Of a DNA stretch of 64,000 nucleotides, positions 16,311-24,030 are shown in pieces. A program made the position numbers and the translations under genes. Position 1 is the stretch's first letter. Every line of letters starts with the position of its first letter. The notes beneath the pieces were generated by a model that was not told where the DNA came from, searched no databases, and saw only the letters and a list, made by a program, of their open reading frames with translations. This DNA is from Anabaena sp. UHCC 0187 (GTDB lineage: Bacteria > Cyanobacteriota > Cyanobacteriia > Cyanobacteriales > Nostocaceae): contig NZ_VILB01000020.1 in the NCBI RefSeq assembly GCF_009712035.1, positions 38,670 through 102,669 of the forward strand. Reading direction: 5' to 3'.

Positions 16311-17291
16311 CTACTGTTGACTTTCTGGTAATGCTAACTTAGTAGGTGCTGGTAACAAAGCCTTGACGGTTTCATCAAAGCCTAAACTAGTATCATACTT
16401 TTCCAACACCGCAGACATTTTAGTTCTTGTTCCCATAAACAAAGCTGGGAAGTTTTCTTCATCGGGGTGAATGTAACTCCCTACTTTGCAGCAATAAGAT
16501 TTCTGTCTAGCGTCACCTTCCTTAACACCTTTGAACTCCACATCAACAACACACAATGACCGCCATCTATCATCTTTACCACTGGGTTTCTTGTTCAGCA
16601 TTCTCGCAAATGTCAACTCAGCTTGAGAGTAATACTGTTCCAAAGCTTCTCGTAAACTCCACAGCGATACATTCTTGAATCTGATTCTGATTGGGGTTTC
16701 ATGGAGAAAATTGTTGGCATTATCCAGAAACATGACTAAATGCTCTGAAACTACACTCATCATTTTCTTGTCAATTTCTTCAGGATATTCGTCATACCAA
16801 CCAATCATGACTCCTTCTAATTCTCGGTTATTCTCCAGGTCGTTTTTATATCGTAGGTATGGACGCACATTACCCAACACTATCATTCTGGCATTGGTCA
16901 TAAACAACCCTTGTTCAACACCACCGGATAAGTCTTTCTCAACTATCTGAGGAGTGCCAAACCACCCAGCCTTAACTAAACTCTTTTCGGGAATGAATAA
17001 CCCGGCTGTTTCGGCATTGATGACAATACCATAAGGAAATCGCTTGGGTCTTACATAATTAAACTCTTCTCCCATTACCGCAGGGTCAATCTCAAATTCT
17101 GCACTAACATCTACTTCTTGATTATCAAGATTCTCAGTAACTTCATCAACTGTGTTTTCAACATTATCAGTCATTTCATCAACTGTGTTTTCAAGATTCT
17201 CAGTCATTTCATCAACTCCATTTTCAACATTATTCTCAGTCATTTCATTAACTCCAGTGTCAACATTATTGGCGGTTTTTTTTCTAGTCAT
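16311..17291 (-). CDS. Plasmid/phage protein, possibly DUF5895-like, with N-terminal repeats
   Basis: 326 aa from ATG 17291. Residues 5-50 are an acidic repeat (MTENVENTVDEMTDN and variants), the DNA of which is a degenerate tandem repeat. The rest is one globular domain (PKRFPYGIVINAETAGLFIPEKSLVKAGW, SYIHPDEENFPALFMGTRTKM). I have a weak memory of this domain as DUF5895 in cyanobacterial plasmids. It is the longest protein of the array's centre; a structural or nucleic-acid-binding role is only a guess. Confidence 0.65.
   Translation of the reverse strand: MTRKKTANNVDTGVNEMTENNVENGVDEMTENLENTVDEMTDNVENTVDEVTENLDNQEVDVSAEFEIDPAVMGEEFNYVRPKRFPYGIVINAETAGLFIPEKSLVKAGWFGTPQIVEKDLSGGVEQGLFMTNARMIVLGNVRPYLRYKNDLENNRELEGVMIGWYDEYPEEIDKKMMSVVSEHLVMFLDNANNFLHETPIRIRFKNVSLWSLREALEQYYSQAELTFARMLNKKPSGKDDRWRSLCVVDVEFKGVKEGDARQKSYCCKVGSYIHPDEENFPALFMGTRTKMSAVLEKYDTSLGFDETVKALLPAPTKLALPESQQ
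17125..17255. repeat. Degenerate in-gene tandem repeat
   Basis: Units based on TCATTTCATCAACTGTGTTT recur four to five times with small changes, encoding the acidic VDEMTEN repeat at the N-terminus of the 326-aa protein. Confidence 0.6.
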
Positions 17292-17347
17292 AATCAAAAT
17301 CGAAAGACATTAACATCATTTAGTTTCATAGAAACCAACATCAAAAA

Positions 17348-17355
17348 GCGATAGC
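17348..17355 (-). promoter_or_regulatory. Array box, exact
   Basis: 56 nt before ATG 17291, the longest spacing in the array; followed by TTTTTGATGTTGGTTT. Confidence 0.7.
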
Positions 17356-17388
17356 ATTAGAGATAAGGTTTCCCCTATCTCCTAACTA

Positions 17389-17844
17389 TTACGTCAATAA
17401 ATTCACCGATGTATCCACCAAAGCATGACCACTATTATCAATCAGTGTTTTCATCCGTTCTTCGAGTCCTGGTTTTCCCCGAACACCCGAAAATGAATAA
17501 TCAAAGAATTCACTTTGTTCCTCAAATTTCACTAAACTAATGGTGGTGACTACTCCACATAATTCAATCTCATTTTCAACTTGTTTTCTGTATTGTAACC
17601 AAGGATTCAAAGCATCAGTAATCCCGCTATTTAACAGTGCATAACACCAATTTCCTTGCATATCAAGAAACGTTATTTGCACCCAATTCTGTGCAGGTAA
17701 ATGAGCAAATGGTTTACCAAATACTGGTGCAGATGCCCATAATATAATCATCTTCAAAGTTGCACCAATTTCACTCAATTGATTGCCAACTTCCAGATAA
17801 ACTTTACCTACTTTGCGATTAAACCGATATCTTCTTAATTCCAT
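17389..17844 (-). CDS. Hypothetical protein, array gene
   Basis: 151 aa, ATG 17844, 31 nt after a variant box. N-terminus basic (MELRRYRFNRKVGKVYLEVG). The region WVQITFLDMQGNWCYALLNSG is a beta hairpin with aromatic core. No family recognised. Confidence 0.65.
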   Translation of the reverse strand: MELRRYRFNRKVGKVYLEVGNQLSEIGATLKMIILWASAPVFGKPFAHLPAQNWVQITFLDMQGNWCYALLNSGITDALNPWLQYRKQVENEIELCGVVTTISLVKFEEQSEFFDYSFSGVRGKPGLEERMKTLIDNSGHALVDTSVNLLT

Positions 17845-17875
17845 TGTTTAGCATTGAACTCAACAACACTGGAAA

Positions 17876-17883
17876 ACGATAGT
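17876..17883 (-). promoter_or_regulatory. Array box, variant (ACTATCGT)
   Basis: 31 nt before ATG 17844; same variant as 16246. It abuts the stop of the preceding gene. Confidence 0.55.
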
Positions 17884-17884
17884 A

Positions 17885-18331
17885 TTAATTCAAAAACACC
17901 GATAAATTGGGGTCTAAAGACATCGTTGATTCCCGGTGTTCATGGTACTGTTTCTTGAGTGTGCTAATCCGGCGATCGCTCAATAATCTAGCCTGTTGTT
18001 TCTCCAATTCTTCAATAGCATCCCGGTGATTAGCAATCTGAGATTCAATATCTGCAATTTCCCCAGAGTGTTTATTAGCCAATTCCCCAGTAATCCGTTG
18101 AATATCCTCGTCTAATCTGGCAAGTTTGGTATCCTCTTTAGTAGTAGCAAACTTTTTCTTCAACACTAAAACAATTCTGCCATCCTTATTATGATAGACA
18201 ACCCTGTTCTTAGCAGTTTCCACAAGTTTCAAAGCCTCAGCAATAGCGTCGGGCATAATAGCCTCAATTTCGTGCTGGGTTTTAATTACGGTGTTTCGCA
18301 GACTTAATAACAAATCCAGATTCTTGGTCAT
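17885..18331 (-). CDS. Coiled-coil hypothetical protein, array gene
   Basis: 148 aa; GGAGTAAT Shine-Dalgarno before ATG 18331. The second half (IQRITGELANKHSGEIADIESQIANHRDAIEELEKQQARLL) is a long coiled coil; the first is helical with a short beta strand RVVYHNKDGRIVLVLKKK. No box of its own; a terminator-like hairpin precedes it. Confidence 0.68.
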   Translation of the reverse strand: MTKNLDLLLSLRNTVIKTQHEIEAIMPDAIAEALKLVETAKNRVVYHNKDGRIVLVLKKKFATTKEDTKLARLDEDIQRITGELANKHSGEIADIESQIANHRDAIEELEKQQARLLSDRRISTLKKQYHEHRESTMSLDPNLSVFLN

Positions 18332-18340
18332 ATTACTCCT

Positions 18341-18371
18341 AAAAAAAAGACCAGTGTGGGTACACCAGTCT
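18341..18371 (-). terminator. Terminator-like hairpin
   Basis: AGACTGGTGTACCCACACTGGTCT with eight T, minus strand, after the 65-aa gene; no box follows. Confidence 0.75.
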
Positions 18372-18379
18372 GTTAATTT

Positions 18380-18577
18380 CTATTTATTTACTGTTTCCTG
18401 TGCTAGAATTGATGTGAGGGTTTCCCGGTCAAAATCTAACAAACCCTTGACACTTTGTTGAAACAGTTTAAACTTTTGCAGGGCATAATCTGACTCAACA
18501 AACCCAGTTCTTTGCAGAAACTGTGGGTAATCCATTTTCCAGTATGTACTAGCTAAAGATTCTAGAAATTCATTCAT
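18380..18577 (-). CDS. Small hypothetical protein, array gene
   Basis: 65 aa from ATG 18577, 32 nt after the box, with CAGGAA Shine-Dalgarno. Helical with aromatic residues (YWKMDYPQFLQRTGF). No family recognised. Confidence 0.65.
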   Translation of the reverse strand: MNEFLESLASTYWKMDYPQFLQRTGFVESDYALQKFKLFQQSVKGLLDFDRETLTSILAQETVNK

Positions 18578-18609
18578 TTCCTGAATACCGAAAACAACAA
18601 CATCAAAAA

Positions 18610-18617
18610 GCGATAGC
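18610..18617 (-). promoter_or_regulatory. Array box, exact
   Basis: 32 nt before ATG 18577; followed by TTTTTGATGTTGTTG. Confidence 0.75.
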
Positions 18618-18623
18618 ATTAGT

Positions 18624-18872
18624 TCATTTGATTTTCACTGGTACACCCCGACATAGTTTGTTATAGACAATCACCGCAGCCCGTTCTTTCTCAAACTTCT
18701 GTTCCCCAAATAAATGCCAACCCCCATCCGTTGATTCTTGTTTGGGAATATTCGCTAAAGTTCCTACAGAATAAATACCATCATTATTCCGTAACATCAC
18801 AAAATGGACATTTTCCCTAATTTGTTGATAACGTAATATCAGAAAGTTTACATTAGTAGGTAATTTTGACAT
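18624..18872 (-). CDS. Small hypothetical protein, array gene
   Basis: 82 aa from ATG 18872, chosen for its GGGGGAATCA Shine-Dalgarno. It overlaps the end of the preceding gene by 20 bp, so translation is probably coupled. Beta-rich core (HFVMLRNNDGIYSVGTLANI). No family recognised. Confidence 0.6.
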   Translation of the reverse strand: MSKLPTNVNFLILRYQQIRENVHFVMLRNNDGIYSVGTLANIPKQESTDGGWHLFGEQKFEKERAAVIVYNKLCRGVPVKIK

Positions 18873-19203
18873 TGATTCCCCCATTGTATTGCATTGAATG
18901 TTGTTGAGATAATTCATTAAAAACCCGGCGAATATCCGTGATTCTCAGACTTTGATAGTTAGTAGCCCCAATTGCGTATTTTCTCCACACACCAATTTGC
19001 TGGAAATAAACGCAGAGATAATATCCATAATCAGGTAATATCAACACCGGACATTTAAGACCTGTATAATATGGTTGGAATTGTTTGACAGGGTTTCCCA
19101 AATCGTTTAAACTACCCTTATTAACCAGCCAGAAATCGGCATTAGCAAAGTTGTTTTTGACAATCCAACGAAAACAAGACTTATTTTCCAAAATGCTTCC
19201 CAA
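18853..19203 (-). CDS. Hypothetical protein, array gene, TTG start
   Basis: 116 aa. No ATG precedes the conserved body; TTG 19203, 19 nt after the box, is the best start. FWLVNKGSLNDLGNPVK followed by LPDYGYYLCVYFQQIGVWRKYAIGATNYQSLRITDI recalls the target-recognition part of restriction-modification specificity proteins. I hold this as a weak resemblance only. Confidence 0.55.
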   Translation of the reverse strand: MGSILENKSCFRWIVKNNFANADFWLVNKGSLNDLGNPVKQFQPYYTGLKCPVLILPDYGYYLCVYFQQIGVWRKYAIGATNYQSLRITDIRRVFNELSQQHSMQYNGGINVKITY

Positions 19204-19222
19204 AACACAACGGCATCGGGAA

Positions 19223-19230
19223 GCGATAGC
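19223..19230 (-). promoter_or_regulatory. Array box, exact
   Basis: 19 nt before TTG 19203. Confidence 0.7.
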
Positions 19231-19231
19231 A

Positions 19232-19714
19232 TTAAAATAAACTTAGTTGTCTGGGTTCAATTACTGCGGTTTCCAAGGTTCTGGGATTAAATTGGATTAC
19301 TGGGAGATTGTGAGCGATCGCCAAATTTACAGTCAGCGCAGCACCCCCAGTCAACCGACCATCATAAACAGCCAAGCAAATATCAGAATGCTTGACCATC
19401 CAAATATCACGGGCTTGCATAACACCAGGTGTATATTCTGGATACAATACAATCTTGTTAGATGCAGACTTCAGAAGTTCTTGGTATTTAAGTTTTTGTT
19501 GGGGACTCCATAATCTGTCTTGGTTTTGACAGGGGATTACAGCAGTCCAATTTAATTCTCTTTCAATTAATATTTCAGCAGCTTCCTGATCAACACCCAA
19601 AGCCATACCATTCATAAATTCAGTAACACCACGTTCCCAAGCAATATCAATCAATTGATTGATTCCATCTTTGATATTGACGATATCCCGGTGTCCAGTG
19701 AAAAATGCTTTCAT
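19232..19714 (-). CDS. SLOG-domain protein (DUF1273/YpsA type)
   Basis: 160 aa from ATG 19714, 29 nt after the box. Rossmannoid SLOG fold: FTGHRDI (nucleotide-binding loop), EFMNGMALGVDQEAAEIL, AVIPCQNQ, and SDICLAVYDGRLTGGAALTVNLA, the order and spacing of DUF1273/YspA-like proteins. The superfamily binds or cleaves nucleotides and their derivatives. It joins a second SLOG protein, a DUF4326 protein and a macro-domain fragment in the same array. Confidence 0.82.
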   Translation of the reverse strand: MKAFFTGHRDIVNIKDGINQLIDIAWERGVTEFMNGMALGVDQEAAEILIERELNWTAVIPCQNQDRLWSPQQKLKYQELLKSASNKIVLYPEYTPGVMQARDIWMVKHSDICLAVYDGRLTGGAALTVNLAIAHNLPVIQFNPRTLETAVIEPRQLSLF

Positions 19715-19743
19715 AATGCTGATGTAAATAACATCACTAACAA

Positions 19744-19751
19744 GCGATAGC
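19744..19751 (-). promoter_or_regulatory. Array box, exact
   Basis: 29 nt before ATG 19714. Confidence 0.75.
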
Positions 19752-19757
19752 ATTAGC

Positions 19758-19789
19758 AATAAAAAAGTCCCTAGTTAGACTAGAGACTC
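19758..19789 (-). terminator. Intrinsic terminator
   Basis: GAGTCTCTAGTCTAACTAGGGACTT stem with six T, minus strand. Confidence 0.75.
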
Positions 19790-19795
19790 ATGGGT

Positions 19796-20083
19796 TTATT
19801 CAATGTCAGTTAACTTTTGAACTTCCTGAATAGATTTAATGGTGTTGTTAATCAATCTACTAATCAATTCAATCCTTACTTCATACGATATAGTAGGATC
19901 ATTCAGATTTTCAATTTGGAACTTTGCCGATAACATATTATTGAGAGCCACTGCTAAATTTATTTTCATTTCATCATCTCGTTGTTCGTATTCCTGAACC
20001 TCTAACTCCCAATCTTCTGGTTCATGTTTTGTTACAGAAACGGGCATTCCATGAGCTTCATGATATTCAGTATATTGTGACAT
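19796..20083 (-). CDS. Small acidic helical protein, array gene
   Basis: 95 aa, ATG 20083, 31 nt after the box. An acidic, Tyr/His-rich start (SQYTEYHEAHGMPVSVTKHEPEDW) leads into two helices. No family recognised. Confidence 0.65.
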   Translation of the reverse strand: MSQYTEYHEAHGMPVSVTKHEPEDWELEVQEYEQRDDEMKINLAVALNNMLSAKFQIENLNDPTISYEVRIELISRLINNTIKSIQEVQKLTDIE

Positions 20084-20114
20084 AATGATATTACAAAAAC
20101 ACCATCGTCAACAA

Positions 20115-20122
20115 GCGATAGC
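20115..20122 (-). promoter_or_regulatory. Array box, exact
   Basis: 31 nt before ATG 20083. Confidence 0.75.
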
Positions 20123-20164
20123 ATTAAATAGCCCCAATCTAATGACTGGGGTTATTGTTAATTA

Positions 20165-20608
20165 CTAGTATTTCTTATTGTGAATAAACTCTGCTACTTC
20201 AGCACGATTTCTAGCTTCTATTTCATCCAATTTAGCCAATGCTTCATCCAAACTTTGAGTTGAATAAATACAATAAGCTTTGCGTTTGACAAAGATGCCA
20301 TAATAGCCGGTGATACCTTGAGCTTTACCTGCTCTGGTGATATCTGTACACCACTTCACGTAAATGTGATCGCCAACAGTAGCTAATTCTCGTTTAACTA
20401 ACTCCTTTTGTTTGAGTTGTTCGCCGATTTCTTTAACTGCTGTGATAACTTCTTCACGGGTGTTAGACCACCAATGACAATCTTCACTCTTCACTAAAAC
20501 GTCATCAATATATATTTCATAACTCCATACGTTCTGACGCATAGATTCACGATAATATTGACGAAGATTGCGAATACTGCCTTGGATTTCAGGGGCTTGA
20601 TAAAACAT
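20165..20608 (-). CDS. Hypothetical protein, array gene
   Basis: 147 aa from ATG 20608, 31 nt after the box. Beta-strand core with YEIYIDDVLVKSEDCHWWSN and YGIFVKRKAYCIYSTQSLDEALAKLDEI; the C-terminus is a charged helix. No family recognised. Confidence 0.65.
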   Translation of the reverse strand: MFYQAPEIQGSIRNLRQYYRESMRQNVWSYEIYIDDVLVKSEDCHWWSNTREEVITAVKEIGEQLKQKELVKRELATVGDHIYVKWCTDITRAGKAQGITGYYGIFVKRKAYCIYSTQSLDEALAKLDEIEARNRAEVAEFIHNKKY

Positions 20609-20639
20609 GATGAATACCAAAAAATAACGCCCCCTGTCA

Positions 20640-20647
20640 GCGATAGC
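20640..20647 (-). promoter_or_regulatory. Array box, exact, with upstream element
   Basis: 31 nt before ATG 20608; upstream sense strand TTATCTGTGGGGGC. Confidence 0.78.
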
Positions 20648-20667
20648 GCCCCCACAGATAAATAAAC

Positions 20668-20699
20668 AATAACTCCAATCTTGTTAGACTGGAGTTAAG
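20668..20699 (-). terminator. Hairpin terminator without long T-tract
   Basis: AACTCCAGTCTAACAAGATTGGAGTT, nearly perfect stem, followed by ATTGTTTATTT; its twin lies at 21359-21391. Confidence 0.6.
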
Positions 20700-20703
20700 T
20701 AAA

Positions 20704-21297
20704 TTAATAAACTTGTCGAATTGTCAGGTTGAGTCTGCCACCATTCTTGAGCAAACTGGAAGTACCTGGTATTATCTTCTTAATGCCATGAAAAGCAAGT
20801 CTGGAATCACCATGCAAAATCAAGATGTCGCCGCTTTTGAGCAAAATCTCTTGAGTTGGAGCGTTTCTTTTGTTGCCACCGATTAAGAAGATTGCATCAT
20901 CACCAAGACTAATAGAGATAATCGCTGGTTTCAGATTCTTCTCAGAATTATCTTGATGAAGTCCGAGTTTACCTGCTGACTTATAGAAATTAATCAAGCA
21001 AGTTTGAGGATGATAATCGGGTTCACCAATCTGATTAGCCAAATCTTTAGCGAGATTATTAATTATCTCTGGTATTGGTGTCCAAACTCTTCCAGTAGTT
21101 GGATGCTTTTTGGTGTATCTATAACCTTTAGTATCAGAAATCCAGCCAAGTTCACCGCAGTTAGTCATTTGGTAATTAAAAGGTTTACCAGATGGCATTA
21201 CAGGAGTGAATAAAGGAGATTGTCTGGCTACTTCTCTGCAAACTTTGAGGATTTCAGTCTGCTGTTCTAATGTTAAATGTTGTTGTAAGTGAAGCAT
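20704..21297 (-). CDS. AlkB-like 2-oxoglutarate/Fe(II) dioxygenase
   Basis: 197 aa from ATG 21297, 32 nt after the box. AlkB family: INFYKSAGKLGLHQDNSEK (HxD iron ligands), FLIGG, LKSGDILILHGDSRLAFHGIKKI (distal His) and RLNLTIRQV (R-x5-R binding 2-oxoglutarate). It oxidatively removes alkyl groups from nucleic-acid bases. A second, diverged dioxygenase lies just upstream in the array. Confidence 0.9.
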   Translation of the reverse strand: MLHLQQHLTLEQQTEILKVCREVARQSPLFTPVMPSGKPFNYQMTNCGELGWISDTKGYRYTKKHPTTGRVWTPIPEIINNLAKDLANQIGEPDYHPQTCLINFYKSAGKLGLHQDNSEKNLKPAIISISLGDDAIFLIGGNKRNAPTQEILLKSGDILILHGDSRLAFHGIKKIIPGTSSLLKNGGRLNLTIRQVY

Positions 21298-21329
21298 GGT
21301 TAAATTCCCAATAAAATCATCACTTTTCC

Positions 21330-21337
21330 GCGATAGC
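21330..21337 (-). promoter_or_regulatory. Array box, exact, with upstream element
   Basis: 32 nt before ATG 21297; upstream TTATCTGTGGGGGC. The stretch from the box through the hairpin is nearly identical to that at 20640-20699. Confidence 0.78.
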
Positions 21338-21358
21338 GCCCCCACAGATAAATAAACA

Positions 21359-21391
21359 ATAACTCCAATCTATTGCTAAACTGGAGTTATT
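21359..21391 (-). terminator. Hairpin terminator, twin of 20668
   Basis: AACTCCAGTTTAGCAATAGATTGGAGTT stem, minus strand, between genes 21403 and 20704. Confidence 0.6.
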
Positions 21392-21402
21392 TATGTTTAC
21401 AA

Positions 21403-21930
21403 CTAAACTATTGGGAAATAACCTTTCTGTTGATTCAACTGCCAGAGATTAATACTAAATCTTTCTTCACTCAAGATTTCAGTTACTCCATGAAGTTTCT
21501 TACAATTAAACTCAATGATATCACCATCATTAAGTTGATAATCTTTACCATCATAATTAAATATACAACTACCAAGATTCACAGTTCTAGCAATTGGTCT
21601 AGAATAAGTATGATCCCGATGTGATATAATCAATCCGGTACTTTGAATATTACCAATCTTGCCACCAAAAGTTAACAAGCCGATATTAGTTCCGGGATAA
21701 ACTCGCTGACAGAAATTCCAAAGTCTATCATTATGATAAGCTTTAGTGATTGTTCCAGGAGTTCTCAAATCACACTCATGAAATAACCAAAGACGATATC
21801 TACCTCTAGCGTAACTAGAAACATCGCTAGTCATTAAATTGACGCTTTCTCGACAAAAGCTTCTTAAATCAGCTAAAGTTTCGGATTTAACTTTGCTAAT
21901 TAATTTCAAATCACTGGGGTTAGGATTCAT
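21403..21930 (-). CDS. Probable 2OG-Fe(II) dioxygenase-like protein
   Basis: 175 aa from ATG 21930, 30 nt after the box. The pattern SHRDHTYSRPIARTVNLG (HxD), YQLNDGDIIEFNCKKLHGV (distal His) and ERFSINLWQL (Arg plus strand) has the order of a double-stranded beta-helix oxygenase, with a longer aromatic N-terminus than AlkB. Substrate unknown. Confidence 0.6.
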   Translation of the reverse strand: MNPNPSDLKLISKVKSETLADLRSFCRESVNLMTSDVSSYARGRYRLWLFHECDLRTPGTITKAYHNDRLWNFCQRVYPGTNIGLLTFGGKIGNIQSTGLIISHRDHTYSRPIARTVNLGSCIFNYDGKDYQLNDGDIIEFNCKKLHGVTEILSEERFSINLWQLNQQKGYFPIV

Positions 21931-21960
21931 GAAATTCTCCAAATTACTCAACTCCCCTCA

Positions 21961-21968
21961 GCGATAGC
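21961..21968 (-). promoter_or_regulatory. Array box, exact, with upstream element
   Basis: 30 nt before ATG 21930; upstream GGTTATCTGTGGGGGC. Confidence 0.78.
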
Positions 21969-22138
21969 GCCCCCACAGATAACCTATCAACAACATTGAG
22001 CGCCAGCGATTCTAAATCAAGTTTGCAAAGAATAGCCCTGGACTGCTTGCAGGACACGGCGGTATTGGCTCAACGAGTCGGTTGATGTGATTGTTAGTGA
22101 TTAAGCCAGTATCCCCAATGAGAATACCAGCTTATCAA

Positions 22139-22531
22139 TTAAACTTGAGTTAATAACCATTCAACACAACGTTGGATTAACTCTGCATGAGAGCGATCGC
22201 TAATATAAATCAATTTCACATTCTCATGTTGTTTTGCAAATTCAACAATGTGGATGAGATGTTTGAAATACATTCCACGATACCAATTGGGTTCTGCTCC
22301 CCAAACTTTCAATTTACCTTCCTGATAACGGGGAAGATAGGCTTTGATTTCCTGCCAGAGTATGATTCTTTGTTGTTCAATGGTACGGTCATATCTCCAA
22401 AGATGAGAACTGCCAAGAACATCATAATCTTGAGTCCAACCCTCACTAACATTGAAAACCTTGTCACTAAGTCTAAATTTGGTCTTTTCAACTTGACAGA
22501 TTTGGGGATTGAATTGTTCGAGAGTAATCAT
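22139..22531 (-). CDS. Hypothetical protein, array gene
   Basis: 130 aa from ATG 22531, 31 nt after the box. The C-terminal part (LIHIVEFAKQHENVKLIYISDRSHAELIQRCVEWLL) is Rossmann-like alpha/beta. No family recognised. Confidence 0.65.
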   Translation of the reverse strand: MITLEQFNPQICQVEKTKFRLSDKVFNVSEGWTQDYDVLGSSHLWRYDRTIEQQRIILWQEIKAYLPRYQEGKLKVWGAEPNWYRGMYFKHLIHIVEFAKQHENVKLIYISDRSHAELIQRCVEWLLTQV

Positions 22532-22562
22532 GGTAAATACCAAACAACATCACTCTCATTCC

Positions 22563-22570
22563 GCGATAGC
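22563..22570 (-). promoter_or_regulatory. Array box, exact, with upstream element
   Basis: 31 nt before ATG 22531; upstream GGTTATCGGTGGGGGC. Confidence 0.78.
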
Positions 22571-22638
22571 GCCCCCACCGATAACCTCCCGGTAACTCAA
22601 GACTGCAACGCCAACAGAAAACCCAGAGGTATTTGAAC

Positions 22639-22676
22639 AATAAAAAAAGCCCGGATTCCCATAGAGAACCAGGACT
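22639..22676 (-). terminator. Intrinsic terminator
   Basis: AGTCCTGGTTCTCTATGGGAATCCGGGCT with seven T, minus strand. Confidence 0.7.
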
Positions 22677-22682
22677 AAAGGA

Positions 22683-22976
22683 CTACAAATTAACTAAAAT
22701 CTGACCAACTTCATCATATTCAGCATCACGATGGGGCGGGTATTCTTCACTTTCATTGCTAGTAAAATTAAGAAAATGATTTTTACCATGATAGTAATTA
22801 CCAACAAATAAATCACAACGATGATGATATAATACAAGTTGATGATTGGTTAAATAGGGTTGAATATGCTCACGTTCAAAGCGGGTTTTTCGAGTAAGTT
22901 CACCAAAGTCAATACCCTTTCTAGGTTGTTCAGGAGGTAAACCACTACCAAATTTACTGGGGATGTTAATAGCCAT
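22683..22976 (-). CDS. Hypothetical protein, array gene
   Basis: 97 aa, ATG 22976, 33 nt after a variant box. It starts MAINIPSKFG; the next gene's protein starts MAINILSKAN, so the two may share a translation-initiation segment copied between units. HPLVLYHHRCDLFVG-like beta/aromatic centre. No family recognised. Confidence 0.65.
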   Translation of the reverse strand: MAINIPSKFGSGLPPEQPRKGIDFGELTRKTRFEREHIQPYLTNHQLVLYHHRCDLFVGNYYHGKNHFLNFTSNESEEYPPHRDAEYDEVGQILVNL

Positions 22977-23009
22977 AAATTCCTGATGTTAGATAATCAA
23001 AAACGCCAA

Positions 23010-23017
23010 GTGATAAC
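23010..23017 (-). promoter_or_regulatory. Array box, variant (GTTATCAC)
   Basis: 33 nt before ATG 22976. Confidence 0.55.
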
Positions 23018-23056
23018 ATTAAAAAAAAGCCCTAATCCCCAAAGGAGACTAGGACT
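23018..23056 (-). terminator. Intrinsic terminator
   Basis: AGTCCTAGTCTCCTTTGGGGATTAGGGCT with eight T, minus strand. Confidence 0.75.
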
Positions 23057-23065
23057 TTAAACTAC

Positions 23066-23377
23066 TTAGTATGGAATATCATCAGGATTGGCAGGTTCAT
23101 TACCAATACCTTGAGATTTATTACGCTTCTGGTAATATCTGGTTCTTTCACCAAGCAAATCATCTACGGTATAACCCAAATCTGCAATGAACTTATCAAA
23201 CTTGGCTTGATCCATCTTATGAATGTCATGAGTTAACCATTCCTGTTCAAAGATTTTATAACCTTCCTCACCTTTAACACGATTATCAATCTTGTACTGT
23301 TCCCAAGCTAAAACTCGAATTCCATCCTTGAGTTGAGAAAGTTTCTTGTTAGCTTTGGAAAGAATGTTGATAGCCAT
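23066..23377 (-). CDS. Hypothetical protein, array gene
   Basis: 103 aa, ATG 23377, 31 nt after the box. Helical, with DLGYTVDDLLGERTRYYQKRNKS near the end. The first residues resemble those of the 22683 gene product. No family recognised. Confidence 0.65.
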   Translation of the reverse strand: MAINILSKANKKLSQLKDGIRVLAWEQYKIDNRVKGEEGYKIFEQEWLTHDIHKMDQAKFDKFIADLGYTVDDLLGERTRYYQKRNKSQGIGNEPANPDDIPY

Positions 23378-23408
23378 AACGATACCGGGTAAACAACGCC
23401 CCCCCTGC

Positions 23409-23416
23409 GCGATAGC
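23409..23416 (-). promoter_or_regulatory. Array box, exact, with upstream element
   Basis: 31 nt before ATG 23377; upstream GTTATCGGTAGGGGC. Confidence 0.78.
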
Positions 23417-23545
23417 GCCCCTACCGATAACTTCCAGGTAACTCAGGACTCCAACGCCAACGAGTAGACCATGTTTACAGTGTTTGTCGGGGGGTTTTAG
23501 AATGAGCGATCGCTATGGTCAAGGTAAGCATCGCTACATTTCCGC

Positions 23546-23580
23546 AATAAAAAAAACCCAGCATTAAGGAACACTGGATT
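23546..23580 (-). terminator. Intrinsic terminator
   Basis: AATCCAGTGTTCCTTAATGCTGGGTT with eight T, minus strand. It lies unusually far (130 bp) from the next box. Confidence 0.72.
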
Positions 23581-23585
23581 TAATG

Positions 23586-23960
23586 TTATGCAAGTATTAC
23601 TTTAGTACGTTGAACTCGTTGGATATTAGCAGCAGTACCCCGACTTTTACCATCCCAAATTGCTAAACCATAATCAGCGATACTGCACATTTGTTTATCC
23701 CTATCAACATAATTACCAAGCACCCCAACTACATTAAAACCACTGGTATTGCGGGGTTTACCATTACCATTAAACATCGCATAATAAACGGTAACATTTT
23801 GATAACCTTGGGATTTTAGATACTGTTGAATTAAATTATCAACACCGGGGGCATCACCAATGATTACTTTAAATTCCAGTTCAATGATTTTGTTTAAACT
23901 GATAATTGTTGGTGTTGGTAATTCATGAATACACCGACTACCAGAGATTATTACTATCAT
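23586..23960 (-). CDS. SLOG-domain protein (YspA-like)
   Basis: 124 aa, ATG 23960, 31 nt after the box. VIISGSRCIHELP, FKVIIGDAPGVDNLIQQYL and DYGLAIWDGKSRGTAANIQ are the phosphate-binding and substrate motifs of the YspA branch of SLOG Rossmannoid proteins, proposed to bind nucleotide-derived ligands. Neighbour of DUF4326 and a macro-domain fragment. Confidence 0.82.
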   Translation of the reverse strand: MIVIISGSRCIHELPTPTIISLNKIIELEFKVIIGDAPGVDNLIQQYLKSQGYQNVTVYYAMFNGNGKPRNTSGFNVVGVLGNYVDRDKQMCSIADYGLAIWDGKSRGTAANIQRVQRTKVILA

Positions 23961-23991
23961 GGGTTTATTTTAAATCAACTAAATTCATATT

Positions 23992-23999
23992 GCGATAGC
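23992..23999 (-). promoter_or_regulatory. Array box, exact
   Basis: 31 nt before ATG 23960; a shortened upstream element (TTATCTGTAGGTGC) is present. Confidence 0.75.
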
Positions 24000-24030
24000 A
24001 CCTACAGATAAATAGATGCTACCGAAACTC

